A stretch of 5,676 nucleotides of DNA from CADEED01 sp035701825 (GTDB lineage Bacteria > Pseudomonadota > Gammaproteobacteria > Steroidobacterales > Steroidobacteraceae), in the NCBI GenBank assembly GCA_035701825.1, contig DASSRK010000201.1:1-5676 (forward strand), given 5' to 3'. The position numbers and the translations under genes were made by a program. Shown here one piece after another: positions 1 to 5,438 of the stretch (position 1 is its first letter; each line of letters starts with the position of its first letter). Under the pieces are notes generated by a model. That model saw only the letters and a list, made by a program, of their open reading frames with translations, was not told the DNA's origin and made no database searches.

Positions 1-850
1 GCACGACACCATCCTGTGCTTCTCCAATCGCGGCAAGGTCTACTGGAAGCGCGTGTTCGAACTACCGCAGGCGGGCCGCGGCTCGCGCGGCAAGCCCATG
101 GTGAACCTGCTGCCGCTGGAAGAGGGCGAGAAGATCAACGCCGTGCTGCCCATCAAGCAGTTCGACGACGGGCACTTCGTGTTCATGGCCACCAGCCAGG
201 GCACGGTCAAGAAGACGCCGCTGTCGGCGTTCTCGCGGCCGCGCGCCAGCGGCATCATCGCGGTGAACCTCGACACCGACGATCGCCTGGTGGGCGTGGC
301 GCTCACCGACGGCTCGCGCGAGATCATCCTCTCCTCGAGCGGCGGCAAGTCGATCCGCTTCCACGAGGAAGAAGTCCGGCCCATGGGCCGCGAAGCCACC
401 GGCGTGCGCGGCATCAAGCTCGGCGCGGGACAGGAGCTCATCTCGCTCATCGTCGTCGGCGAGGGGCTGGTGCTCACCGCCTCGGCCAACGGCTACGGCA
501 AGCTGACCCCGCTCGAAGACTTCCCGGCGCATGGCCGCGGCGGCCAGGGCGTGATCGCGCTCCAGACCACCGACCGCAACGGCGAGATGGTCGCCGCGCT
601 GCAAGTGAGCCCCGGGCATGAGCTCATGCTCATCAGTTCTACTGGCACGCTGGTCCGCACGCCGGTGGGCGAAATCTCCATCGTGGGCCGCAACACCCAG
701 GGCGTACGCCTCATCCGGCTGGACGAGGGCGAGCGCCTGACCGGCATCGAGCGCATCGAATCCCTGGCCGACGATTCCCCGGAGGCCGGCTCGTCCGCGC
801 CGGGCGTCTCGAGTGGTGACGAAAGCCCGGCCGATACGCCCACGTCCTGA
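1..850 (+). CDS. gyrA: DNA gyrase subunit A, C-terminal part (5' end outside window)
   Basis: This is the C-terminal DNA-wrapping domain of the gyrase A subunit, the cytoplasmic type II topoisomerase that introduces negative supercoils. Reading from base 2 gives 282 residues to the TGA at 848-850; the breakage-reunion domain and the canonical GyrA box lie upstream, outside the window. What remains are the repeated beta-pinwheel blades, aligning by eye along their length with E. coli GyrA: VNLLPLEEGEKI, FMATSQGTVKKT, TGVRGIKLGAGQ, LTASANGYGK, and the hallmark SIVGRNTQGV near fragment residues 226-235. The last ~30 residues form a low-complexity tail rich in Asp, Glu, Ser and Pro with no basic residues, like the acidic GyrA tail of other gammaproteobacteria. 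serC follows after 79 bp on the same strand, as in the Pseudomonas-type cluster. Identification is firm; only the N-terminal portion is unseen. Confidence 0.97.
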   Translation, partial: HDTILCFSNRGKVYWKRVFELPQAGRGSRGKPMVNLLPLEEGEKINAVLPIKQFDDGHFVFMATSQGTVKKTPLSAFSRPRASGIIAVNLDTDDRLVGVALTDGSREIILSSSGGKSIRFHEEEVRPMGREATGVRGIKLGAGQELISLIVVGEGLVLTASANGYGKLTPLEDFPAHGRGGQGVIALQTTDRNGEMVAALQVSPGHELMLISSTGTLVRTPVGEISIVGRNTQGVRLIRLDEGERLTGIERIESLADDSPEAGSSAPGVSSGDESPADTPTS

Positions 851-856
851 TATATT
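851..856 (+). promoter_or_regulatory. Possible -10 box (TATATT) for serC
   Basis: TATATT follows the gyrA stop codon directly and matches the sigma-70 -10 consensus at five of six positions, in otherwise very GC-rich DNA. No convincing -35 element is visible about 17 bp upstream, so this is tentative. If used, transcription would start around 862-864, at the base of the first leader hairpin, giving a leader of about 67 nt that consists almost entirely of the two hairpins. Confidence 0.3.
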
Positions 857-860
857 TCGC

Positions 861-916
861 GCCCCCGGGCAATAACGTCCGGGGGCAATTCGGGTCCGGC
901 AAGAAGGTCGGGTCCC
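861..916 (+). promoter_or_regulatory. serC leader RNA: tandem hexaloop hairpins (copy 1)
   Basis: Hairpin 1 pairs 861-870 (GCCCCCGGGC) with 877-886 (GTCCGGGGGC): ten pairs including one G-U, with hexaloop AATAAC at 871-876. Hairpin 2 pairs 896-900 (CCGGC) with 907-911 (GTCGG), hexaloop AAGAAG at 901-906. It extends outward by a U-G pair (895/912), a bulged base at 913 and GGG/CCC (892-894 with 914-916). The second stem ends directly against the serC Shine-Dalgarno AGAGGA (917-922). The same arrangement, with different but still pairing stem bases, precedes serA. I infer a cis-acting regulatory RNA acting on translation initiation or early transcription. Hairpin 1 has no following T-run, so it is a poor intrinsic terminator for gyrA, although it could stabilise the gyrA 3' end. 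Confidence 0.72.
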
Positions 917-929
917 AGAGGACAAAACG

Positions 930-2012
930 ATGCGCGTATTCAATTTCGCGGCTGGCCCCGCCACGCTGCCGCTCGAAGTTCTCGAGCAAGCCCAATCCGA
1001 GATGACCGACTGGAAGTCCAGTGGCATGTCGGTCATGGAAGTCTCCCATCGCAGCAAGGCGTTCATCGCCGTCGCCCAGGAAGCCGAGGCCGACCTGCGC
1101 GAGCTGCTGAACGTCCCGGCTAACTACAAGGTGCTGTTTCTGCAGGGCGGCGCCACCGGCATGTTCTCGGCCATCCCGATGAACCTGGCGACGGCCGATT
1201 CGACCGTCGACTACGTGAACACCGGCGCCTGGTCGAAGAAGGCGATCGGCGAAGCGAAGCGTTTCTGCAAGGTCGTCAACGTGGCCGCCGACGAGGCCGC
1301 GTCCAACTATTCGACCGTGCCGGCGCAGTCGGCGCTCAAGCTCTCGCCGAATGCCGCCTATTTCCACTACACGCCCAACGAGACCATCGGCGGCGTGGAG
1401 TTCGACTACGTCCCGCAGGTCGGCAACGTGCCGCTGGTGGCGGACTTCAGCTCCACCATCCTGTCGCGCCCGATCGACGTGTCGAAGTACGGACTCATCT
1501 ACGCCGGTGCGCAGAAGAACATCGGCCCGTCCGGCATCGTGGTGGTGATCGTGCGCGAAGACCTCATCGGCAAGGCGCGCCCCGGCACGCCGGCCGTGTG
1601 GGACTTCAAGGCCATGGCCGACGAAGGCTCGATGCTCAATACCCCGCCGACCTTCGGCTGGTACTTCGCGGGCCTGGTGTTCAAGTGGCTCAAGAAGCAG
1701 GGCGGCCTCAAGGCCATGGAAGCGCGCAACCGCGCCAAGGCGGCGAAGCTCTACGACTTCATCGAAGGCAGTGGCTTCTACAAGAGCCCGGTGGCGAAGA
1801 ACGCGCGCTCGTGGATGAACGTGCCCTTTACGCTCGCCAAGCCCGACCTCGACAAGACCTTCTGCGAGGAAGCGAAGAAGTCAGGCCTCGTGAACCTCGA
1901 AGGCCATCGCTCGGTGGGCGGCATGCGCGCCTCCATCTACAACGCCATGCCGCCCGAAGGCGTCGACGCGCTGATCAAGTTCATGAAGGATTTCCAGGCG
2001 AGAAATGCCTGA
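930..2012 (+). CDS. serC: Phosphoserine aminotransferase
   Basis: A 360-residue PLP-dependent class V aminotransferase, about the length of the E. coli enzyme. It converts 3-phosphohydroxypyruvate and glutamate to phosphoserine in serine synthesis; the same enzyme typically also transaminates an intermediate of pyridoxal phosphate synthesis. Visible signatures are the N-terminal FNFAAGPATLP, SHRSK at 39-43, the phosphate-binding LQGGATGMF at 71-79, VADFSSTILSRPIDV at 170-184, and the PLP lysine K196 in YAGAQKNIGPSG. The C-terminal part contains GHRSVGGMRASIYNAMP (325-341), which helps bind the substrate. The ATG at 930 has AGAGGA at 917-922, seven bases upstream. The gene follows gyrA by 79 bp, and serA, catalysing the preceding step, follows by 168 bp. 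A two-hairpin leader precedes it. The TGA stop overlaps the first bases of the long downstream inverted repeat. Nothing suggests damage. Confidence 0.97.
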   Translation: MRVFNFAAGPATLPLEVLEQAQSEMTDWKSSGMSVMEVSHRSKAFIAVAQEAEADLRELLNVPANYKVLFLQGGATGMFSAIPMNLATADSTVDYVNTGAWSKKAIGEAKRFCKVVNVAADEAASNYSTVPAQSALKLSPNAAYFHYTPNETIGGVEFDYVPQVGNVPLVADFSSTILSRPIDVSKYGLIYAGAQKNIGPSGIVVVIVREDLIGKARPGTPAVWDFKAMADEGSMLNTPPTFGWYFAGLVFKWLKKQGGLKAMEARNRAKAAKLYDFIEGSGFYKSPVAKNARSWMNVPFTLAKPDLDKTFCEEAKKSGLVNLEGHRSVGGMRASIYNAMPPEGVDALIKFMKDFQARNA

Positions 2013-2111
2013 AGACGGTGCCGGAGCATGCATTCCGGCATAACTGTCAGGCTGTAGAAAAATGAACCGGTGCAGGAGTTATGCCGGAATGCATGCTCCG
2101 GCACCATCTTC
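2011..2111. repeat. Long inverted repeat (REP-pair/BIME-like) between serC and serA
   Basis: The left arm 2017-2045 and right arm 2077-2105 are perfect reverse complements over 29 bp. With one mismatch (2016/2106) the pairing extends to 35-nt arms, 2011-2045 and 2077-2111. The spacer is 31 nt (2046-2076) and less GC-rich than its surroundings. Each arm also contains its own imperfect palindrome, TGCCGGA - GCATGCAT - TCCGGCA (2019-2040), mirrored at 2082-2103. The region can therefore fold as one very long hairpin or as two small ones, as in paired inverted REP units. No T-run follows either arm, so it is not a standard intrinsic terminator, and I see no flanking target-site duplication. It begins inside the serC stop codon and ends 4 bp before the serA leader hairpins. 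Confidence 0.85.
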
Positions 2112-2115
2112 GTAC

Positions 2116-2165
2116 CACCATGGGCAATAAGGTCCGTGGTGCAACCAGCGGGCAAGAATGTCCGC
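2116..2165 (+). promoter_or_regulatory. serA leader RNA: tandem hexaloop hairpins (copy 2)
   Basis: Hairpin 1 pairs 2116-2125 (CACCATGGGC) with 2132-2141 (GTCCGTGGTG): ten pairs including two G-U, hexaloop AATAAG at 2126-2131. Hairpin 2 pairs 2148-2153 (GCGGGC) with 2160-2165 (GTCCGC): six pairs including one G-U, hexaloop AAGAAT at 2154-2159. The loops lie 28 nt apart (30 nt in the serC copy), and the second loop starts 27 nt before the ATG (29 nt in serC). Relative to the serC copy, several stem pairs change on both sides while staying paired, which supports a folded RNA. Hairpin 2 ends two bases before the serA Shine-Dalgarno AGGAG. I infer the same regulatory function as for the serC copy. 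Confidence 0.72.
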
Positions 2166-2167
2166 GC

Positions 2168-2172
2168 AGGAG
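2168..2172 (+). promoter_or_regulatory. Shine-Dalgarno AGGAG that fixes the serA start
   Basis: AGGAG lies eight bases before the ATG at 2181, an ideal distance. It selects this start over the in-frame GTG at 2070, which lies in the spacer of the inverted repeat. The ten bases GCAGGAGTTA covering this site (2166-2175) recur at 2072-2081 at the edge of the inverted repeat. Confidence 0.8.
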
Positions 2173-2180
2173 TTAGAGAC

Positions 2181-3350
2181 ATGCGATTCAAGATCCAGAC
2201 GCTCAACAACATCAGCATCAAGGGCCTCGAGCGCCTGCCGCGCGACCGCTTCGAAGTCGCGAGCGAGATCAACAATCCCGACGCCATCCTGGTGCGCTCG
2301 GCGGACATGCACAAGATCACCATCCCCGAGACCGTGCGCGCCATCGGCCGCGCCGGCGCGGGCACCAACAACATCCCGGTCGAAGCGCTGTCGAAGAAGG
2401 GCATCCCCGTGTTCAACGCGCCCGGCGCCAACGCCAATGCCGTCAAGGAGCTGGTGCTGGCCGGCATGTTCCTGGCCGCACGCAACATCACGCAGGCCTG
2501 GGCCTTCGCGAAATCCCAGCAGGGTGACGACCACGCCATCGACGTGGCGGTGGAGAAGGGCAAGAAGAACTTCGTCGGCTTCGAGATGCCCGGTCGCACG
2601 CTGGGTGTCATCGGCCTCGGCGCCATCGGCGTGGAAGTCGCCAACACCGCGCTGGCCCTCGGCATGAAGGTGCTGGGCTACGACCCGCAGATCACCGTGC
2701 AGCGCGCCTGGCAGCTGTCGTCCAGCGTCGAGCAGGCGCTGTCGCTCGACGACCTGTTCGTGCGCTCGGACGTCATCTCGGTGCACGTGCCGCTCACGCC
2801 CGAGACCCGCGGCCTGGTGAACGAGGCGCGCCTCAAGCTCATGAAGAAGGATGGCGTCATCCTCAACTTCGCGCGCGCGCCCATCGTCGACGAGAAGGCC
2901 ATCGTCTCGGCGCTCGACGCCGGCCGCCTGCAGGGCTACGTCTGCGACTTCCCGACCAACGCCACCAAGGATCACCCCAAGATCGTCACGCTGCCGCACC
3001 TGGGTGCGTCGACCAACGAGGCCGAGGACAACTGCGCCGTGATGGTGGCCGACACCGTCAAGGACTACCTCGAGAACGGCAACATCAAGAACAGCGTCAA
3101 CTTCCCCGAAGTGCAGCTGCCGCGCGCGCCGAAGACCTCACGCATCTGCATTGCCAACAGCAACGTGCCTAACATGGTCGGCCAGATCTCGACGCTACTG
3201 GCCGGCGCCTCGCTCAACATCGCCGAGCTGTTGAACAAGTCCCGCGGCGAGTACGCCTATACCGTGATCGACACCGACGGCGCGGTCGATGCCAGCGTGC
3301 TGGACAAGATCCGCGCGATCCCGGGCGTGCTGGCCGCGCGGGTGATATAA
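2181..3350 (+). CDS. serA: D-3-phosphoglycerate dehydrogenase (short, single-ACT type)
   Basis: A 389-residue NAD-dependent dehydrogenase oxidising 3-phosphoglycerate to 3-phosphohydroxypyruvate, the first committed step of serine synthesis and the source of the SerC substrate. The N-terminal substrate-binding half shows ILVRSADMH (36-44), GRAGAGTNNIPVE (56-68) and FNAPGANANAVKELVL (78-93). The Rossmann motif GLGAIG is at 145-150, followed by D168 for the NAD ribose. Conserved R232 (NFARAPIVDE) and catalytic H273 (LPHLGAST) are present. A C-terminal ACT domain (about 319-389), with NVPNMVGQIS, suggests serine feedback binding. The sequence resembles the compact 3-PGDH subtype with DFP in place of the DVFPTEP of E. 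coli SerA; the position of the E. coli catalytic Glu269 appears to be N260. The start at 2181 has AGGAG eight bases upstream; an upstream extension to 2070 would read through the hairpins and lacks homology. pheA follows by 10 bp, suggesting one transcript. Confidence 0.95.
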   Translation: MRFKIQTLNNISIKGLERLPRDRFEVASEINNPDAILVRSADMHKITIPETVRAIGRAGAGTNNIPVEALSKKGIPVFNAPGANANAVKELVLAGMFLAARNITQAWAFAKSQQGDDHAIDVAVEKGKKNFVGFEMPGRTLGVIGLGAIGVEVANTALALGMKVLGYDPQITVQRAWQLSSSVEQALSLDDLFVRSDVISVHVPLTPETRGLVNEARLKLMKKDGVILNFARAPIVDEKAIVSALDAGRLQGYVCDFPTNATKDHPKIVTLPHLGASTNEAEDNCAVMVADTVKDYLENGNIKNSVNFPEVQLPRAPKTSRICIANSNVPNMVGQISTLLAGASLNIAELLNKSRGEYAYTVIDTDGAVDASVLDKIRAIPGVLAARVI

Positions 3351-3360
3351 CTGCCGGCGC

Positions 3361-4503
3361 ATGGCAAAGCGCGGCAAGGGCAAGCAATCGAAACCGGCGG
3401 CGGCCAAAGCGGCCGCCGCTCCTTCATCCCTGGAAGGACTGCGCGCGCAGATCGACGCCGTCGATGCGCGCATCCACGAGCTGCTCAACGAGCGCGCACA
3501 CCTGGCGCGCCAGGTCGGCATCTCCAAGCACGCCGACGGGCACACCGTCGATTTCTACCGCCCCGAGCGCGAAGCGCAGGTCCTGCGCATGGCGCGCGAC
3601 CGGAACAAGGGTCCGCTGCGCACCGAGGAAATCCTGCGCCTGTTCCGCGAGATCATGTCCGCCTGCCTCGCGCAGGAGGAGCCGCTCAAGGTCGGCTACC
3701 TCGGCCCCGAAGGCACGTTCTCCCAGACCGCCGCGCTCAAGCACTTCGGCCACTCGGTGCGCGCGCTGGCGCTGGCCTCGGTGGACGAGGTGTTCCACGA
3801 GGTCGAGGCCGGGCTGGCCGATTTCGGCGTGGTTCCGGTGGAGAATTCCACCGAGGGCTCGGTCAACCACACGCTCGACCAGTTGTTGGGCTCGCCCCTC
3901 AAGATCTGCGGCGAAGTCGAGCTGCGCATCCACCAGTTCCTCATGGGCGGCATGGACCGTCTCGACAAGATCAAGCGCATCTGCAGTCATCCGCAGTCCC
4001 TGGCGCAGTGCCGCGGCTGGCTGGACGAACACCTGCCCGACGTGCCGCGCATGCCGGTCTCGAGCAACGCCGAGGGCGCGCGCCGCGCGCGTGACGAGGA
4101 AGGCACGGCCGCGATCGCCGGCGAGACAGCCGCCGACGTCTATGGCCTCAAGCTCCTCGCCACCGAAATCGAGGATCGCGACGACAACACGACGCGCTTT
4201 TTTGTAGTGGGACGGAAGGTGTTCAAGCCTTCCGGAGATGACCGCACCACCATCCTGTGCTCGGGTCTGCACACCGACGAGTCCGGCGCGCTGTTCCGCC
4301 TGCTCGAGCCGCTGGCGAAGCACAAGATCAGCATGACGCGCATCGAATCGCGCCCCTCACACCGCAAGAAGTGGGACTACGTGTTCTTCCTGGACATCGA
4401 CGGCCATGCCGAGGATCCGCACGTCGCGAAGGCGCTCGCGGCGCTCAAGAAGCGTGCCTCGCTGTTCCGCGTGCTCGGCTCGTATCCCCGCGCGGTGTCA
4501 TGA
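3361..4503 (+). CDS. pheA: Bifunctional chorismate mutase / prephenate dehydratase (P-protein)
   Basis: A 380-residue three-domain enzyme converting chorismate through prephenate to phenylpyruvate for phenylalanine synthesis. Residues ~24-108 form the AroQ chorismate mutase, with R28, R45 and K56 aligning with the catalytic R11, R28 and K39 of E. coli. Residues ~109-285 are the prephenate dehydratase: GYLGPEGTFSQ (112-122), PVENSTEGSVNHTLDQLL (159-176), SHPQSLAQCRGWL (209-221) and the catalytic TRF (278-280). Residues ~296-373 are an ACT domain with GALF (309-312) and ESRP (329-332), the usual site of phenylalanine feedback inhibition. An extra N-terminus of ~22 residues, rich in Lys, Arg and Ala, precedes the mutase. 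The ATG lies 10 bp after the serA stop and has no clear Shine-Dalgarno, so translation may be coupled to serA. The reading resembles Pseudomonas PheA. The 3' end converges on a minus-strand gene 8 bp away. Confidence 0.96.
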   Translation: MAKRGKGKQSKPAAAKAAAAPSSLEGLRAQIDAVDARIHELLNERAHLARQVGISKHADGHTVDFYRPEREAQVLRMARDRNKGPLRTEEILRLFREIMSACLAQEEPLKVGYLGPEGTFSQTAALKHFGHSVRALALASVDEVFHEVEAGLADFGVVPVENSTEGSVNHTLDQLLGSPLKICGEVELRIHQFLMGGMDRLDKIKRICSHPQSLAQCRGWLDEHLPDVPRMPVSSNAEGARRARDEEGTAAIAGETAADVYGLKLLATEIEDRDDNTTRFFVVGRKVFKPSGDDRTTILCSGLHTDESGALFRLLEPLAKHKISMTRIESRPSHRKKWDYVFFLDIDGHAEDPHVAKALAALKKRASLFRVLGSYPRAVS

Positions 4504-4520
4504 AGGGGACACTACCGCGG
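4488..4520. terminator. Hairpin spanning both convergent stop codons (possible bidirectional terminator)
   Basis: CCGCG (4488-4492) pairs with CGCGG (4516-4520), and GTGTC (4495-4499) pairs with GACAC (4508-4512), separated by a small internal loop and closed by an 8-nt loop. The structure contains the pheA stop (4501-4503) and the stop of the opposing gene (4512-4514). No T-run follows on either strand, so intrinsic termination is doubtful; it may only be a 3' stabilising structure or chance in GC-rich DNA. Confidence 0.25.
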
Positions 4521-5381
4521 CTTAGGCTTCAGCATCGTCCATGCCGCCAGCCATTCCTCGCCGGCGGGTTTCGCCTTCATCGCGTGCAACAGCGCTGATT
4601 CGAGGCCCGGCATGTGCGCGGCGCCGTAGAACAGCGCCACGTGCCGTTGCTGCGCACTGGCGAGCACCTCGCCGAGTTTCCTGATCGCAACCTCGTTGCG
4701 CCCGCCCAGCACCGCCGAACCGTTACTGCCTTCGAGGCTCGCGGACAATGACTCCATCTGGTCGAGGTTCCTCGCCAGCGCCTTCTTGAACGCCATCGCC
4801 GAATCCGGCGCCATCAGGATGCGGAACAATCCCAACGTGTCCAGCGCGTCGCCGTTGGCGGCGCCCGTCTGCCCGCTCATCTGTGTCTGCATGGCGCGCG
4901 CGAACAGCGTCGACGGGGTCTCGCCACGCTCGCGCTGCATGCGCGCGAATTCCTCCGCCGAGACATCGGCGTGCACCATGTTCCCGCGCGTGTAGTCGAT
5001 TGCACCGAGCTGGAAGGTGAGATGCAGGTAATCCCCCGCGGCCTGCTGGATGAAACCGATGGCGCCGCCACCCGGACGAAATTCGTCGCGCGGCGCGCTT
5101 TCGGTCAACGCCCGCGGATCGCCGACCAGCTCGAACAGCACGGAGTCGTATGCCGCGAAGCGCCGGTTCAGCTCCTGGTAGTAGGCGGCGTCGGCGATGT
5201 GCACGGTGCCGATCAGATCCACGCGCTGGCCAGACGGCAGCGCGAAGGTCTTGATCGCGACTTCCAGCCGCGAAGCGCCGGCATTCTCCGCGTAGCGGAC
5301 ATAGTCGGGTGGCTCGGCGGCGAACGCCACGCGTATCGAGAGCGTCAGCAACAGGAGCAGGCGCGGGCCCATGCGCCGCAT
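4512..5381 (-). CDS. TraB/GumN-family protein, secreted, function unknown
   Basis: A 289-residue protein of the TraB/GumN (TIKI-related) superfamily. Visible hallmarks are the first GxxH motif in DLIGTVHIADAAYY (G58-H61), the following acidic VLFELV (E84), a conserved RNEVAIRKL stretch (228-236) and the second motif FYGAAHMPGL (G253-H256). In related proteins these His and Glu residues are thought to form a metal-dependent hydrolase site; the substrate here is unknown. The N-terminus is a clear signal peptide: basic MRRMGPR, hydrophobic LLLLLTLSIRVAF, and an AFA-A cleavage site after residue 21, so export to the periplasm or as a lipid-free secreted protein is likely. No other membrane segment is evident. 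A second ATG at 5372 (three codons in) has GGAAG nine bases upstream and could be the true start, giving 286 residues; for the ATG at 5381 that sequence is immediately adjacent. The gene opposes its neighbours and interrupts the pheA-hisC pair. Confidence 0.85.
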   Translation of the reverse strand: MRRMGPRLLLLLTLSIRVAFAAEPPDYVRYAENAGASRLEVAIKTFALPSGQRVDLIGTVHIADAAYYQELNRRFAAYDSVLFELVGDPRALTESAPRDEFRPGGGAIGFIQQAAGDYLHLTFQLGAIDYTRGNMVHADVSAEEFARMQRERGETPSTLFARAMQTQMSGQTGAANGDALDTLGLFRILMAPDSAMAFKKALARNLDQMESLSASLEGSNGSAVLGGRNEVAIRKLGEVLASAQQRHVALFYGAAHMPGLESALLHAMKAKPAGEEWLAAWTMLKPKPR

Positions 5382-5438
5382 CTTCCGGCCGGTCGCCGCG
5401 GTGTCAATCTCGGTGCCGATTCCTTAGGATTCCCGCCC
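5382..5438. promoter_or_regulatory. Divergent intergenic region between TraB/GumN gene and hisC
   Basis: These 57 bp must carry the start signals of two divergent genes. On the minus strand a perfect TTGACA (-35 consensus) reads from 5407 to 5402, but the hexamer 16-17 bp downstream (GAAGAT or AAGATG) is a poor -10 and overlaps the start codon at 5381. On the plus strand TAGGAT at 5425-5430 matches -10 at four of six positions without a good -35, and its AGGA (5426-5429), nine bases before the hisC ATG, is more likely the ribosome binding site. The promoters are therefore not convincingly placed. Confidence 0.3.

Noticed and set aside
861..890. Hairpin 1 as a simple intrinsic terminator of gyrA
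   Set aside because: No T-run follows (AATTCGGG), and the same hairpin design recurs before serA with a second conserved hairpin, which fits a leader better; a secondary role at the gyrA 3' end is not excluded.
62..1066. Long open frame of 334 codons on the minus strand across the gyrA end and serC start
   Set aside because: It runs antisense to two firmly identified genes, has a low-complexity Arg/Ala/His-rich composition and no recognisable domain; it is typical of GC-rich shadow frames.
2011..2111. Inverted repeat as insertion-sequence ends or a CRISPR-like repeat
   Set aside because: There is no room for a transposase, no flanking direct duplication, and only one inverted pair rather than regularly spaced direct repeats.
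2070..2180. Upstream extension of serA to GTG at 2070
   Set aside because: It would translate part of the inverted repeat and the leader hairpins, has no homology to the family, and the ATG at 2181 has an ideal Shine-Dalgarno.
2079..2999. Open frame of 306 codons on the minus strand opposite serA
   Set aside because: Antisense shadow of serA with His/Arg/Ala-rich composition and no domain signature.
3424..4323. Open frame of 299 codons on the minus strand opposite pheA
   Set aside because: Mirror of pheA codon bias; no motif or start context, and pheA itself is unmistakable.
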